From the NCBI GenBank assembly GCA_001310455.1, contig BAXG01000018.1, positions 32,114 to 96,113 of the forward strand: a DNA stretch of 64,000 bases, in the 5' to 3' direction. This DNA is from Photobacterium sp. JCM 19050 (GTDB lineage: Bacteria; Pseudomonadota; Gammaproteobacteria; Enterobacterales; Vibrionaceae). Under the pieces are notes generated by a model. That model was not told the origin of the DNA, did no database searches, and saw nothing but the letters and a program-made list of their open reading frames with translations. The position numbers and the translations under genes are program-made. Of this stretch, positions 10,849 through 21,546 are shown piece by piece. Within the stretch, counting starts at the first letter, position 1. Each line of letters starts with the position of its first letter.

Positions 10849-11780
10849 GCTATGTACTCCAAATATGAATATGGTTGCGCATTGTTCTGACAGGACTGCA
10901 GACCCATCGATCTCATAATACTTAAACTCACAGGTGGAAGTAACTGACAAAAGACGTGACTGTGCCACAACGCACGTTTTCTTGGATTTCCACCTGTTAA
11001 CATATAATTAACATTTAGCGTTCATGCAGCGTATATGCTGATTATATCACTCAAAACCTGTGCCCAATATATTATTCAACAGTAAGCATTTTATTATCTA
11101 TCTATACACCAAACAGCGACAGAGTCTGAGGTATAAACATAGATAATTGATACGTTTGAGTTGCGATCGATACAAAAATCCCAAAACTCCAAGTTGTGTA
11201 TTCACCAAGCTTATCTTTCCTTCCTGCTGACGTGAAAATCACAAGAATCAGAATAAAAATACATTTTGTGGGGATAGAAATTCATAGCACGTACTCTCGC
11301 ACTAGTACTTCTACCTAAGCATTTGTTACTAGAAATGTAGTCCTTTCAACGCATAGTCTCTGAAACAAAATGTCAGTCGAAGGAAATTTCTTACATGCTT
11401 CGATGCCCGACAATAGCCAGCTGTTTAAAATTTAAACACTGCCAATAACAAGGTTTTTTGCTTATTTAAGGTGCAGAAATAGCCCCAAAACGGTGAAGCA
11501 CATTCCCTACCCCCTTCCTGAACACAGTAAAACCCGCAATGTATTCATTATGAAAACAAACTTTTTATATCTTCATAACAAATAACGTGATCCAGTCGAC
11601 ATCAGACCACTGGACGAAATACAAAGAATCTCTATACTCAGGAATGTTAATAAAATGTGTCTTTATCCGCTTTCGGTAAATATAGGCACGTATATTGTAT
11701 AAATAAACACAACACGCTCCACTTTGGTTGATCACAAGACAACCCTCTTACAACAACACAGGAAAATACAGGAAGGAAAC
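10849..11780. other. Long AT-rich intergenic region between uvrY and aapJ
   Basis: About 930 bases hold the divergent promoters of uvrY (minus) and aapJ (plus). I find no credible coding sequence, tRNA or clear hairpin. The composition is clearly more AT-rich than the flanking genes. A TATATTGTATAAAT stretch near 11692-11705 could supply the -10 region for aapJ. A small RNA cannot be excluded, but no CsrB-like series of GGA loops is visible. Confidence 0.5.
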
Positions 11781-12803
11781 ATGACTAAAATCAAAGCGCT
11801 TGTCGCAGCAGTAGCGGCATCTGCAGCGCTGGTTACCATGCCAGCTGCAGCAAACGAGACCTTGGATAAAGTCAAGAAACAAGGATACGTTAGCTGTGGT
11901 GTTAGTACTGGTCTTCCAGGTTTCTCCAACCCCAACGCCAAAGGCGAATGGGAAGGCATTGACGTAGAATTCTGCCAAGCGGTTGCAGCAGCCACGCTGG
12001 GCGACAAATCAAAAGTTAAATTTATCCCGCTCACTGCTAAAGAGCGTTTCACTGCGCTGCAGTCTGGTGAGATTGACATCCTCTCACGCAACACCACCTG
12101 GACTCTTCAACGTGACACTACCCTCGGCCTCAACTTTGCCGGCGTTAACTACTATGACGGTCAGGGTTTTATGGTTAAAAAAGATCTGGGTGTGAGCAGC
12201 GCTAAAGAACTCGACGGTGCTGCTGTGTGTGTTCAGTCAGGTACCACAACGGAGCTGAACCTTGCGGATTACTTCCGTGTAAACGGTATGAGCTACGAGC
12301 CAGTGGTATTCGATACCTCTGCACAAACTTCTAAGGGCTTCGAAGCAGGTCGTTGTGACGTGCTGACCACTGACCAATCAGGTCTGTATGCTCTTCGCCT
12401 GAACCTTGCTGATCCTAGCTCAGCGGTGGTTCTGCCTGAGATCATTTCCAAAGAACCTCTGGGCCCAGTCGTTCGTCAGGGTGACGACAACTGGTTCAAC
12501 ATTGTGCGTTGGTCTCTGATTGCAATGGTAAACGCTGAGGAATTCGGTGTGACGTCTGCAAACGTAGATGAAATGCTGAAATCTAACGATCCAAACATCA
12601 AGCGTCTGCTGGGTCTGGATGGTCCAAAAGGTAAAGGTCTGAACCTGTCTGACGATTGGGGCTACCAGATCGTCAAGCAAGTGGGTAACTACGGTGAAAG
12701 CTTCCAGCGCACAGTAGGCTCTGACTCACCTCTCAACATCTCCCGCGGTCTGAATGCACTGTGGAACCAGGGCGGCATCATGTATGCGCCACCAATCCGC
12801 TAA
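11781..12803 (+). CDS. aapJ: General L-amino acid ABC transporter, periplasmic binding protein
   Basis: Periplasmic substrate-binding protein of 340 residues (family 3 solute-binding proteins) delivering amino acids to AapQM. A signal peptide runs to about residue 24 (positively charged MTKIK start, alanine-rich core, AAA then NETLDKV). The mature part begins VKKQGYVSCGVSTGLPGFS, and the pair of cysteines and the TAKERFTALQSGEIDIL segment are characteristic of AapJ. The ATG at 11781 has AGGAAGG upstream. First gene of the aapJQMP operon, followed 79 bases later by aapQ. Confidence 0.93.
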   Translation: MTKIKALVAAVAASAALVTMPAAANETLDKVKKQGYVSCGVSTGLPGFSNPNAKGEWEGIDVEFCQAVAAATLGDKSKVKFIPLTAKERFTALQSGEIDILSRNTTWTLQRDTTLGLNFAGVNYYDGQGFMVKKDLGVSSAKELDGAAVCVQSGTTTELNLADYFRVNGMSYEPVVFDTSAQTSKGFEAGRCDVLTTDQSGLYALRLNLADPSSAVVLPEIISKEPLGPVVRQGDDNWFNIVRWSLIAMVNAEEFGVTSANVDEMLKSNDPNIKRLLGLDGPKGKGLNLSDDWGYQIVKQVGNYGESFQRTVGSDSPLNISRGLNALWNQGGIMYAPPIR

Positions 12804-12882
12804 TGGATTGAACTGAAATCTCGACATATGTATGGAGGCACTTTGTGCCTCCATTAAACCATGTAGGAACTGAGGTAGTTGT

Positions 12883-14093
12883 ATGGCTCCTAATAAAACT
12901 GCCCAAGAGATAATGTCGTCCGACCGTGCTCCAGATAAAAAGCAGAGCCTTCTATACAATCCGGTCTTTAGGTCTGTCGTTTTTCAGGCCTTAGCAATTG
13001 GTGGTTTGCTTTTCTTTTTCTACACGATCGTCAACAACGCGCTTGTCAATCTCGACGCCCGGGGTATTGAAACCGGATTCGACTTCCTTTCAGAGGAAGC
13101 AGGCTTTGGCATTGGCTTAACGCTCGTTGAATACGATGAAACGTTCTCTTACGGAAGAACGTTCGTTGTTGGACTCCTGAACACCGCGCTTGTTTCTGTT
13201 CTCGGAATCATTCTCGCGACAGTTCTGGGTTTTATCATGGGTATCGCTCGACTTTCCAGCAACTGGCTGGTGAGCCGATTCGCAGCAGTTTATATTGAAA
13301 CGTTTCGTAATATCCCGCTTTTGCTCCAAATCTTTTTCTGGTACTTCGCAGTCCTCCAGGCACTCCCCTCTCCTCGCCAGAGTATGAGTCTCGGAGAAGC
13401 GATATTCCTGAATGTGCGGGGGCTTTATTTCCCAGCACCTGTTATGGGTGAAGGTGCGTCAGTTATTTTCTTTGCTCTTGCCGTGGCTGTGGTGGGTGCA
13501 ATTCTTTACGCCCGCTGGGCAAAAAAGAAGCAAAAACTGACCGGAGAGCAAAGCCCGGTACTCATGGTTTGTACCGGATTGGTTGTTGGTCTTCCCCTTG
13601 TGACCTACTTTGTCATGGGAATGCCTATCTCTCTTGAGTACCTGTACTGAAGGGGTTTAACTTCCGGGGCGGTATCAGCGTCATACCTGAACTGGCAGCG
13701 CTTGTTCTGGCTTTGTCGATCTACACAGCATCGTTCATTGCCGAAATTGTTCGTTCGGGGATCAATGCGGTAAACCACGGACAGACTGAAGCTGCGCAGG
13801 CACTGGGCTTACCTCGCGGTAAAACACTGCGTCTGGTGGTTATCCCGCAGGCGATGCGAATCATCATTCCACCCCTGACCAGCCAATACCTTAACCTAAC
13901 CAAGAACTCTTCACTCGCAATGGCAATCGGTTACCCGGATCTTGTGTCTGTGTTTGCCGGCACAACGCTTAACCAGACAGGTCAGGCGATCGAAATTATT
14001 GCCATGACAATGGCTGTTTATCTGACGCTGAGTCTGCTGACTTCACTGTTGATGAACATCTACAACGCCAAAATGGCTCTGGTGGAGAGGTAA
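12883..14093 (+). CDS. aapQ: General L-amino acid ABC transporter, permease AapQ (frameshifted)
   Basis: Inner-membrane permease for the amino-acid importer. N-terminal hydrophobic helices are followed by ETFRNIPLLLQIFFWYF and, near the C-terminus, the EAA loop EAAQALGLPRGKTLRLVVIPQAM that contacts the ATPase. The frame breaks at 13641-13642: GAGTACCCTGTACTG is expected and one C is missing, so the first part ends ...SLEYLY. Repair gives ISLEYPVLKGFNFRGG and a 403-residue protein, normal for AapQ. It is followed after four bases by aapM. The long region between helices is typical of AapQ-type permeases. Confidence 0.9.
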
Positions 14094-14097
14094 GATC

Positions 14098-15196
14098 ATG
14101 GCAAATAAACATGAATTTCAACCAAGTCTTCCACCTCCTGCCAATACCGTCGGTGTTGTGGGTTGGTTGAGGAAGAATCTGTTTTCATCCCCGGTAAACA
14201 GCATTGTCACCCTGATACTTGCCTATTTCGCAATCCAGGGGGTTACCTATGTTGTCAACTGGGCTTTTCTGAATGCTGACTGGGTAGGTTCTACGGGATG
14301 CCTGTACTCGGGAAGGCGCATGCTGGGTATTTATTAAAGCACGTTTTACCCAGTTCATGTTCGGATTTTACCCGGCAGCAGAACTGTGGCGCCCGAAACT
14401 GTTCTACGCAATGCTGGCGGTGTTTGTCGCTTTGTTGGCCTACGAAAAGACACCGCGACGCTTCGCGATCTGGATGGTCTTTGTCAACATCTTCCCGTTC
14501 GTTGCCGGTGTGCTGCTCTACGGTGGTATGTTCGGGCTGGAAGTGGTCGATACCCACCTTTGGGGCGGCCTGCTTGTCACACTGATTATCGCCATTGTGG
14601 GCATTGTGGTATCCCTGCCTATCGGTGTGGTGCTTGCGCTTGGCCGTCGTTCTGACATGCCGATCATCCGCAGCATCTGTACTGTCTACATTGAAGTGTG
14701 GCGGGGCGTTCCGCTCATCACGGTGCTCTTTATGGCATCCGTAATGCTGCCTCTGTTTATGTCCGGTGAATCGGAAACCGATAAACTCGTTCGCGCGCTT
14801 ATCGGTGTGGTCATGTTCTCTTCGGCGTATATGGCTGAAGTTGTTCGTGGCGGCTTACAGGCAATTCCGAAGGGACAGTACGAAGCGGCAGATGCTCTTG
14901 GCCTGAGTTACTGGAAGAAGATGGGTTTAATCATTCTCCCTCAGGCATTGAAAATTACCATTCCATCCATTGTGAACACCTTTATCGGCCTGTTTAAAGA
15001 TACCAGCCTGGTACTGATAATCGGCATGTTCGACGTTCTGGGTGTCGGTCAGGCCGCCACGACGGATCCTGAGTGGCTTGGTTTCGCAACGGAAAGCTAC
15101 GTGTTCGTTGCTCTGGTGTTCTGGATATTCTGTTTCGGTATGTCCCGTTACAGTATCTACCTGGAAAACAAGTTACACACTGGTCATAAGCGATAG
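14098..15196 (+). CDS. aapM: General L-amino acid ABC transporter, permease AapM (frameshifted)
   Basis: Second permease of the importer. Features are the conserved DACTREGACWVFIKARF segment (readable only after the break), VYIEVWRGVPLITVLFMASVMLP, and the EAA loop EAADALGLSYWKKMGLIILPQAL. The break is near 14293-14296. The shift here is +1, fitting loss of two bases from a CGCG step (TCTACGCGGGAT read as TCTACGGGAT) or gain of one. With two bases restored the protein is 366 residues, typical for AapM. A 1-base insertion cannot be ruled out. Confidence 0.88.
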
Positions 15197-15214
15197 GAAT
15201 CAGGGAAGGCAGTT

Positions 15215-15964
15215 ATGACAACAGAGACAAATCCTGTAATCCGCATTAAGGATATGAACAAATGGTATGGCCAGTTTCATGTGTTGAAAAACATTAACCT
15301 GGAAGTCACCAAGGGCGAGAAAATCGTCATTTGTGGCCCTTCCGGTTCAGGTAAATCAACCATGATCCGCTGTATTAACCGTCTTGAAGAGCATCAGAAA
15401 GGCCAGATTATTGTCTCCGGCACTGAGCTAACTGACGATCTCAAGAACATCGAAAGTGTACGCCGTGAAGTAGGTATGTGTTTCCAGCACTTCAACCTGT
15501 TTCCGCACCTGACTGTGTTGCAAAACTGCACTCTTGCTCCAATTTGGGTGCAAAAAAAGCCACAAAAAGAAGCAGAAGCCATTGCGATGAAGTATCTGGA
15601 GCGGGTAAAGATCCCGGACCAAGCCAACAAGTTCCCGGGGCAGCTTTCCGGTGGACAGCAGCAGCGTGTTGCCATCGCCCGCTCTCTTTGTATGAGCCCA
15701 GAGGTAATGCTGTTCGATGAACCGACTTCGGCACTTGACCCGGAAATGGTGCGCGAGGTGTTGGATGTAATGGTTGAACTCGCGAACGAGGGTATGACCA
15801 TGCTATGCGTTACCCACGAAATGGGCTTTGCCAAGCAGGTCGCTGACCGGGTTATCTTTATGGATGCCGGTGAAATTATCGAGGAAAACAACCCAACTGA
15901 TTTCTTTGAAAACCCTCAGTCGGACCGGACTCAGCTGTTCCTCAGCCAAATCCTCCACCACTAA
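15215..15964 (+). CDS. aapP: General L-amino acid ABC transporter, ATP-binding protein
   Basis: Cytoplasmic ATPase of 249 residues that powers the AapQM pore. Walker A is GPSGSGKST (about residue 40), the signature is [15 protein letters not shown], Walker B is [14 protein letters not shown], and the switch histidine is in CVTHEMGFA. It is intact and closes the operon, 18 bases after aapM, before a strong terminator. Confidence 0.95.
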   Translation: MTTETNPVIRIKDMNKWYGQFHVLKNINLEVTKGEKIVICGPSGSGKSTMIRCINRLEEHQKGQIIVSGTELTDDLKNIESVRREVGMCFQHFNLFPHLTVLQNCTLAPIWVQKKPQKEAEAIAMKYLERVKIPDQANKFPGQLSGGQQQRVAIARSLCMSPEVMLFDEPTSALDPEMVREVLDVMVELANEGMTMLCVTHEMGFAKQVADRVIFMDAGEIIEENNPTDFFENPQSDRTQLFLSQILHH

Positions 15965-15981
15965 TACTTATCTGTATCCAA

Positions 15982-16011
15982 GAGGGGCGTCACGGAATGC
16001 CCCTCTTTTTT
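15982..16011 (+). terminator. Intrinsic terminator of aapJQMP
   Basis: GAGGGGC pairs with GCCCCTC and is followed by TTTTTT, 18 bases after the aapP stop. Confidence 0.9.
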
Positions 16012-16240
16012 GCAACAATTCAATGCGTTGATACACGCATGTTTGGTATATTCCGAATATGCCTGTTGCACATTTTTCCGGGTAACAAGTATTTACAACT
16101 TATCAATAACAAACACGTCGCTTTTCGCTATGATTTTAGCTAAGACTGTTTGTGAAATTTAAGTGGCAGGCTTGAACCACATTGATTCAGCCACCATATT
16201 AGTCTTAATAGATTGGAACTAACCCTAAGGGGAGAGCGTT

Positions 16241-16906
16241 ATGAATCCACGTGTCGATTCTGGTTACCAAACCAGCGAAGGCGTACTGTCAACAAACCGC
16301 GTACTGCGTAATACCTATTTTCTGTTGGGTCTCACGCTGGCCTGGTCTGCACTCGTAGCCGGCACGGCAATGGCGCTGAACCTGCCATACCCAGGCATCA
16401 TCATCACATTAGTTGGTTTTTACGGTCTGCTTTTCCTGACCGAAAAGAACCGTAACAACAGCATGGGCCTGGTATTTACCTTCCTGTTCACCGGCTTCAC
16501 CGGTTATACCCTGGGGCCAATCCTGAACATGTATATTGGTGCTGGTATGGGTTGGGCAATTGCACCAGCTCTGGGTGGTACAGCCCTGACGTTCATGGCA
16601 TGTTCGGCTTATGCACTGACTACCAAGCGTGACCTGTCGTTCCTCGGCGGAATGCTGATGGCCGGTTTCGTTGTTTTGCTCGTCGGCATGATTGCGAACA
16701 TCTTCCTGCAAATGCCGATGATTTCACTGGCACTGAGCGGCCTGTTCGTGCTGTTCTCAACCGGTGCTATCCTGCTGACAACCCAACAAATCATTCGTGG
16801 TGGTGAGACTAACTACATCTCCGCTACCATCACGCTGTACGTATCTATTTACAACCTGTTCCTGAGCCTGCTCCAACTGCTGGGCATCATGGGCGGTGAC
16901 GATTAA
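16241..16906 (+). CDS. yccA: Bax inhibitor-1 family inner-membrane protein YccA
   Basis: Seven-helix inner-membrane protein of 221 residues in the BI-1/YccA family. In E. coli YccA is a substrate and modulator of the FtsH protease. Key stretches are the N-terminal [37 protein letters not shown], and the C-terminal [22 protein letters not shown] that holds the conserved acidic/aromatic tail of the family. AAGGGGAG precedes the ATG. A terminator follows; tusE is the next gene, the same neighbour as in E. coli. Confidence 0.95.
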   Translation: MNPRVDSGYQTSEGVLSTNRVLRNTYFLLGLTLAWSALVAGTAMALNLPYPGIIITLVGFYGLLFLTEKNRNNSMGLVFTFLFTGFTGYTLGPILNMYIGAGMGWAIAPALGGTALTFMACSAYALTTKRDLSFLGGMLMAGFVVLLVGMIANIFLQMPMISLALSGLFVLFSTGAILLTTQQIIRGGETNYISATITLYVSIYNLFLSLLQLLGIMGGDD

Positions 16907-16925
16907 TCGTCAAACTAGTTATAAG

Positions 16926-16950
16926 AAAAGCACCTTCGGGTGCTTTTTCT
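16926..16950 (+). terminator. Intrinsic terminator of yccA
   Basis: AAAAGCACC-TTCG-GGTGCTTTTT is a tetraloop hairpin with T run, 20 bases after yccA. Confidence 0.9.
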
Positions 16951-17033
16951 TTATCTGGAATCCGGAAATGTTTTGCGTGTCCCCTTTCGCCACATTATTC
17001 TTTGCACCGAGTAACGTACCACAGAGGTAAAAC

Positions 17034-17363
17034 ATGCTGATCGCAAATGGCAAAGAGATCGAAACCGATGCCCAGGGATACCTGAAAAACATTCAGGACT
17101 GGGATGAAACATTGGTTCCGGTATTGGCTGAGCAGGAAGGGATTGAGCTTACAGAAGCACACTGGGAAGTCGTGCACTTTGTGCGCGAATTTTACCAGGA
17201 GTTTAATACTTCACCGGCTATCCGCATGTTGGTAAAAGCCATGGGACAAAAATACGGCCCGGACAAAGGTAACAGCCGCTACCTTTACAAACTGTTTCCT
17301 AAAGGGCCGGCAAAACAGGCGACAAAGCTCGCCGGCCTACCCAAGCCAGTAAAATGCATTTAA
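17034..17363 (+). CDS. tusE: Sulfur-transfer protein TusE
   Basis: DsrC/TusE-family protein of 109 residues. TusE takes sulfur from TusBCD and passes it to MnmA for 2-thiouridine in tRNA wobble positions. The conserved core ...[42 protein letters not shown] is present, and the reactive cysteine is the penultimate residue (KPVKCI). AGAGGTAAAAC precedes the ATG. Its last four bases overlap the end of yccX on the other strand. Confidence 0.96.
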   Translation: MLIANGKEIETDAQGYLKNIQDWDETLVPVLAEQEGIELTEAHWEVVHFVREFYQEFNTSPAIRMLVKAMGQKYGPDKGNSRYLYKLFPKGPAKQATKLAGLPKPVKCI

Positions 17364-17701
17364 CCGGTAAGCATTTTATCCAGATAAACAAAAGCGGGTT
17401 TTTCACCCGCTTTTTGTTCATACCTATAGTTACCGAATGCTGAACCTTCAATGTGACGCCATTCCACTTCTTCAACATCCAAGTGATTCACTGTCGCAGT
17501 CCTCGGCCCGGTTTCCAGCCAGCGGACCAATGCGTCCACATCAGGCTGCTGGCCGCATACCAGCACTTCTACATCACCATCAACCAGATTCTTGGCATAA
17601 CCGGTTAGCCCGAGTTTCAAACCTTCATGGGCGGTGTGATAGCGAAACCCCACACCCTGAACATGACCGGATACTTTTGCCCGCACACATATACGTGACA
17701 T
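17360..17701 (-). CDS. yccX: Acylphosphatase
   Basis: Small cytoplasmic enzyme hydrolysing acyl phosphates. The active-site motif [13 protein letters not shown] supplies the phosphate-binding loop and arginine, and [17 protein letters not shown] supplies the catalytic asparagine. At 113 residues it is about 20 longer than usual (90-92): after AFGNYR it runs on through [20 protein letters not shown], and that tail is encoded by the hairpin at 17388-17417 that otherwise looks like a terminator. A small sequence error near the usual end could explain this; an earlier stop would then apply. It converges on tusE with a four-base overlap. Confidence 0.9.
   Translation of the reverse strand: MSRICVRAKVSGHVQGVGFRYHTAHEGLKLGLTGYAKNLVDGDVEVLVCGQQPDVDALVRWLETGPRTATVNHLDVEEVEWRHIEGSAFGNYRYEQKAGEKPAFVYLDKMLTG
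17388..17417. terminator. Hairpin with flanking A/T runs between tusE and yccX ends
   Basis: AAAAGCGGGT and ACCCGCTTTTT pair on either strand, so it could stop tusE transcripts and yccX transcripts alike. It lies inside the extended tail of yccX, which makes either the tail or the terminator reading doubtful. Confidence 0.65.
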
Positions 17702-17788
17702 ATGTCACCTCTTTGATGTTTTGTTTGACGCATATACATATGATTACATTACACTGCTCACACAAAGCTCGCAGTACGGGTCTATCTA

Positions 17789-19193
17789 ATGAAAGAAATT
17801 GCTTTTCGATGGATCGATAAATACCTGATCCACCTTACTCTCCAAGAAAAATTCTACCTGATTTTTATTTCGCCTCTTATCGCATTGCTGGCCGTTGCCA
17901 TGATGCTATACAGCGCTGCAGACAACCGTCATGACACATTGTTGACCAACGACGCAAAGGTTATCAGCCAAATTCTAAGTCAATATGATGTTTCAGAACG
18001 GGACGCTGCGCGCTTACTTGCCAACTCATCATTTGTAACAGGCAACAGTCAAAACGAAATCAGCCTTCCTGTAAAAGGTCAGACATACCTCATCAACATC
18101 TCAGAAAATGATGATCTTTTCAGTCATGTGACAACGTCACATTTAGTCATGACATCTATCTTGCTCTTTGTCATGTTAATGCTGGTTTACTACACCATGA
18201 CGTTTATCGGCGGCGCGATGTTCTCAACACATTCAGCTGAAAAAGCTGGCAGACGGGGATTTAACCAACCGGCTGAACTTCTTTCAGGTACGCGACGAAT
18301 TCAGCACCATCGCTATCACCATTGATAAAGTTGCTCAGAGAGAAAATGAACTGGTTCTGGCAACACGCCAAGCCAATGAAATGCTGGACAGCCTTTCCAA
18401 CAGGCTGGTGTCTCGCAGTGAGCAAAGTGAACGACTGGCTGACGCCCAGCAGCAATATCTGAACTCGCTGGCAAGTGCGACGGAAGAAATGGCCGGTTCA
18501 ATCCGGACGGTTGCCGGTAATGCCCAGAACACTTCGGAAGAAACCCTGCAAGCGACAGAGGCTTCGCGACAGGGACGCCAGCAAGTTGCCAATACTCTGA
18601 CCGCTATGCAAGCACTGAGCGCGGAAATTTCTGAAGCGGCCAATGCTGTTGTCACCCTGGATGAAAAGGCCGGACAAATTGATTCTGTGGTTGCCACAAT
18701 CCAGAGCATTTCCCAACAGACTAACCTGCTTGCGCTGAATGCCGCGATTGAGGCAGCGCGAGCCGGAGAGCAAGGCCGCGGTTTTGCCGTGGTGGCGGAT
18801 GAGGTACGTACGCTTGCAAGCCGGACTCAGGATGCGACCGTAGAAATTCAGAAAATGATTGAAGCCCTGCAGGCCAACAGTCAGCACCTTAAAACGGTTA
18901 TGGAAGATACCGTGCACAATGCTGACAACAGCGAATCTCTCATGCAGCACATTGATGCAGAAATCAGCCAGATAACCGACCGAAGCCAGAATATTGCCGA
19001 CCGCAGTGCGGAAATCGCTTCGGCTGCTGAGCAACAAGGTGGCGTGGCAGAAAACATTGCGTCTGATGTTGAACACGTTCGCACCCAGGCCAACCAGATT
19101 ACCGAGATGATGCACCAGACCGCAGGCGACATTGCTGAACTGCGCGAGCAAGCCGGGAAACTACAAAGCCTGATGAACGGGTTGAAAGCCTGA
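17789..19193 (+). CDS. Methyl-accepting chemotaxis protein (frameshifted)
   Basis: Inner-membrane chemoreceptor. Two helices (about residues 25-45 and 125-147) enclose a short periplasmic region of some 75 residues, too small for a Cache or four-helix sensor. A cytoplasmic linker with [22 protein letters not shown] resembles HAMP, and the signalling domain has the conserved [20 protein letters not shown] tip. The frame breaks near 18222-18225 in a +1 sense: MFSTH... must become [16 protein letters not shown], which needs one TC unit restored in TTCTCTCAACAC. Repaired length is 468. The ligand is unknown. The original start at 17789 lacks a strong ribosome-binding site. Confidence 0.88.
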
Positions 19194-19204
19194 GCAACCG
19201 GGCC

Positions 19205-19236
19205 CCATGCCGTATACCGAGTGCGGCATGGTTTTT
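19205..19236 (+). terminator. Intrinsic terminator of the chemoreceptor gene
   Basis: CCATGCCG pairs with CGGCATGG around a loop, followed by TTTTT, 11 bases after the receptor stop. Confidence 0.85.
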
Positions 19237-19317
19237 CCTTAATGAGACGGGTTTGCAAATTCCCTGCGCTTCCCGGACAATACGCCCCCTCCAAACTACA
19301 ACTAACAGAGAATCATC

Positions 19318-20504
19318 ATGGTTGCGTCAGTGTATCTGGTGAAAGGACGAGAAAAGTCTGTCCTGCGCCGTCATCCCTGGATTTTTTCCCGCGGTATTCA
19401 GCGAGTAGAAGGCAAGCCTTCCCTTGGTGAGACCGTGGACGTGTTCGATCACCAGGGCAAATGGCTGGCTCGCGGGGCATTTTCCCCAAACTCCCAGATC
19501 CGGGTACGTATCTGGACCTTTGAAGACGAAGCCATTGATACCGCGTTCTTTGTTAAGCGTATTAACGATGCGCAAGCCCTGCGTAATTCAGTCATCGCGC
19601 GTGATGGCCTGACAGGTTACCGTCTGATTGCCGCTGAATCAGATGGCCTGCCGGGCATCACTATCGACCGCTACGACAACTTCCTGGTTTGCCAATTGTT
19701 GAGCGCCGGTGCAGAAGCACAAAAAGACGCATTGGTCGAGGCACTCAAAACCTGCTACCCAGATTGCAATATCTATGAGCGTTCTGACGTTGCCGTGCGT
19801 AAGAAAGAAGGCTTGAAACTGCGTACCGGTATCCTGCACGGTGAGGCCCCTTCTGATCATGTGCTCATCGAAGAAAACGGTATCAAGATCGGTGTAGACA
19901 TAGCCGGCGGACATAAAACCGGTTTTTACCTCGACCAGCGTGACAGCCGTCAGGCAGCGGTGAAATATGTCGATGGTAAGCGTGTCCTGAACTGCTTCTG
20001 TTATACCGGAGGTTTCGGCTTATATGCCTGAAAGGTAACGCCGCTGAAGTCATTAACGTTGACGTTTCCCAGCCGGCGCTTGACCGCGCTCAGCAAAATG
20101 CTGAAACCAACGGTTTTGACCTGTCACGCGCTCAGTTCCTGAATGCAGATGTGTTTAAGTTGCTGCGGGATTACCGTGAAGCTGGCGAGCTGTTTGATGT
20201 TGTGATTATGGACCCGCCAAAGTTTGCGGAATCCAAAGCGCAATTGACCGGTGCGTGCAGAGGCTACAAAGACATCAACATGCTGGCGATGCAAATCCTC
20301 AAGCCGGGCGGCACATTGCTGACCTATTCTTGTTCCGGTCTGATGGACCAGAACCTGTTCCAGAAAATCATTGCTGATGCTGCGTTGGATGCCCACCGCA
20401 AGGTAATGTTTACCGAGCGCTTTGCGCAAGCAGCAGATCACCCAATTGACAGTGCGTATCCGGAAGGTTTCTACCTCAAAGGATTTGCCTGCACGGTGGT
20501 ATAA
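19318..20504 (+). CDS. rlmI: 23S rRNA (cytosine1962-C5)-methyltransferase RlmI (frameshifted)
   Basis: SAM-dependent methyltransferase acting on C1962 of 23S rRNA. An N-terminal PUA domain (residues 1-70, [23 protein letters not shown]) is followed by the central [23 protein letters not shown] segment (here [18 protein letters not shown]), the SAM motif [13 protein letters not shown] and the catalytic-loop motif [13 protein letters not shown]. The frame breaks at 20027-20028: GCCCTGAAAGG has lost one C, giving GCC TGA. Repair joins [16 protein letters not shown] and gives 395 residues, one short of E. coli RlmI. Downstream is yccT. Confidence 0.94.
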
Positions 20505-20556
20505 ACAACCCGGCTTAAGCCCAAATCCCCACGAGGTGCAGGTTTAACGCTTTCTC

Positions 20557-20597
20557 AACCCCGGTACGTTCTTTCAGACTGCCGGGGTTTTGTTTTT
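20557..20597 (+). terminator. Intrinsic terminator of rlmI
   Basis: AACCCCGG pairs with CCGGGGTT over a loop of about 19 bases and is followed by TTGTTTTT. Confidence 0.8.
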
Positions 20598-20660
20598 CCA
20601 TTGAATCAATACGGTGTAGCATATGTGCCAAATTTCGTGCTCCACCAAAAGGACATAATA

Positions 20661-21299
20661 ATGAAAAAGGCTATTCTCGCAGGTGCTATTATTGCGGCAA
20701 CTGCTTTTCCTGTTGCTGCTCAGGTCGATTTAAAACTGAACCAGAATGTCGATCTTCTGGTTGTTAACGGCAAAGAATACTCACGTCCCCTGTTTGACCG
20801 AAATGCCGATGTCACCCTGCCTGATGGTACACAACAGATCGCTTTTCGCTACGTGACCGCTTTTCGCAGTGGCAAAAACCAGACTAATTTTGAATCTGAT
20901 GTCATTGTTGCCAAGTTCGACGCTGCCGATACCAGCGTAAGTTTCAAATTTCCGGAATTTCGTCGCCTCGATCAGGCCAAAGCGTTTAACAACGATCCGC
21001 AGTGGAGCCTGGTTAACGCAGAAGGCAATGCGATTGCATTTACCCAAGGCAAGCTGATTAACTATGGTGTTCAAGTAGGCCGGGATTTGGTCGCGGAGCT
21101 GTCTCGTTTCAATACCGAAGGACACCCGGCATCACTTCATACTGTCACCATCACTCTGCCAGAGAACGTTTCTGAAACTGTTGCGGCAACAACGGCTAAA
21201 GACGGTGAAAACGTGGCAGAAGAGATGCTGTTGTTCTGGTACAACAAAGCCGATGAAGCCACCAAAGCGCGCTTCAAGGCATACGTAAATCAGAAATAA
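20661..21299 (+). CDS. yccT: DUF2057 family protein YccT (curli-inhibitor CsgI-like)
   Basis: Secreted periplasmic protein of 212 residues. A signal peptide (MKKAILAGAIIAATAFPVAAQ) is followed by the DUF2057 domain, with PLFDRNADVTLPDGTQQIAFRYV and a C-terminal LLFWYNKADEATKARFKAYV. The E. coli homologue YccT was described as CsgI, an inhibitor of curli subunit assembly; whether that holds here is unknown. The ATG at 20661 is chosen for the signal peptide and the AAAAGGACA upstream. In E. coli yccT lies in the same yccX/tusE/yccA neighbourhood. Confidence 0.9.
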   Translation: MKKAILAGAIIAATAFPVAAQVDLKLNQNVDLLVVNGKEYSRPLFDRNADVTLPDGTQQIAFRYVTAFRSGKNQTNFESDVIVAKFDAADTSVSFKFPEFRRLDQAKAFNNDPQWSLVNAEGNAIAFTQGKLINYGVQVGRDLVAELSRFNTEGHPASLHTVTITLPENVSETVAATTAKDGENVAEEMLLFWYNKADEATKARFKAYVNQK

Positions 21300-21483
21300 A
21301 AAAAACCGGTCCTTGCCCTGTGGGTAGTGGACAAGAAACCGGTGCCAGAAAGCTGGAAGTAACGAATAACCCTACACTTCTCTATAAGCGAAGTCCGTGC
21401 CAGATTTTTCAAGGCAGCGTCATCCCTTTAAAAACGGGAATAGGAAACGCGTAAGCAAGAGTAATTTCGGGGTTTGTCTGAAA

Positions 21484-21529
21484 AAAATGCCCCACATGCA
21501 TGCATATCTGCTTGTCTGTGGGGCATTTT
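21484..21529. terminator. Bidirectional terminator between yccT and prpE
   Basis: AAATGCCCCACA pairs with TGTGGGGCATTT around a loop of about 22 bases with A/T runs on both sides; the two genes converge here. The stretch 21300-21480 also has an ACCGGT...ACCGGT arrangement but no T run. Confidence 0.8.
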
Positions 21530-21546
21530 CATTTTGGCAATTTGCT

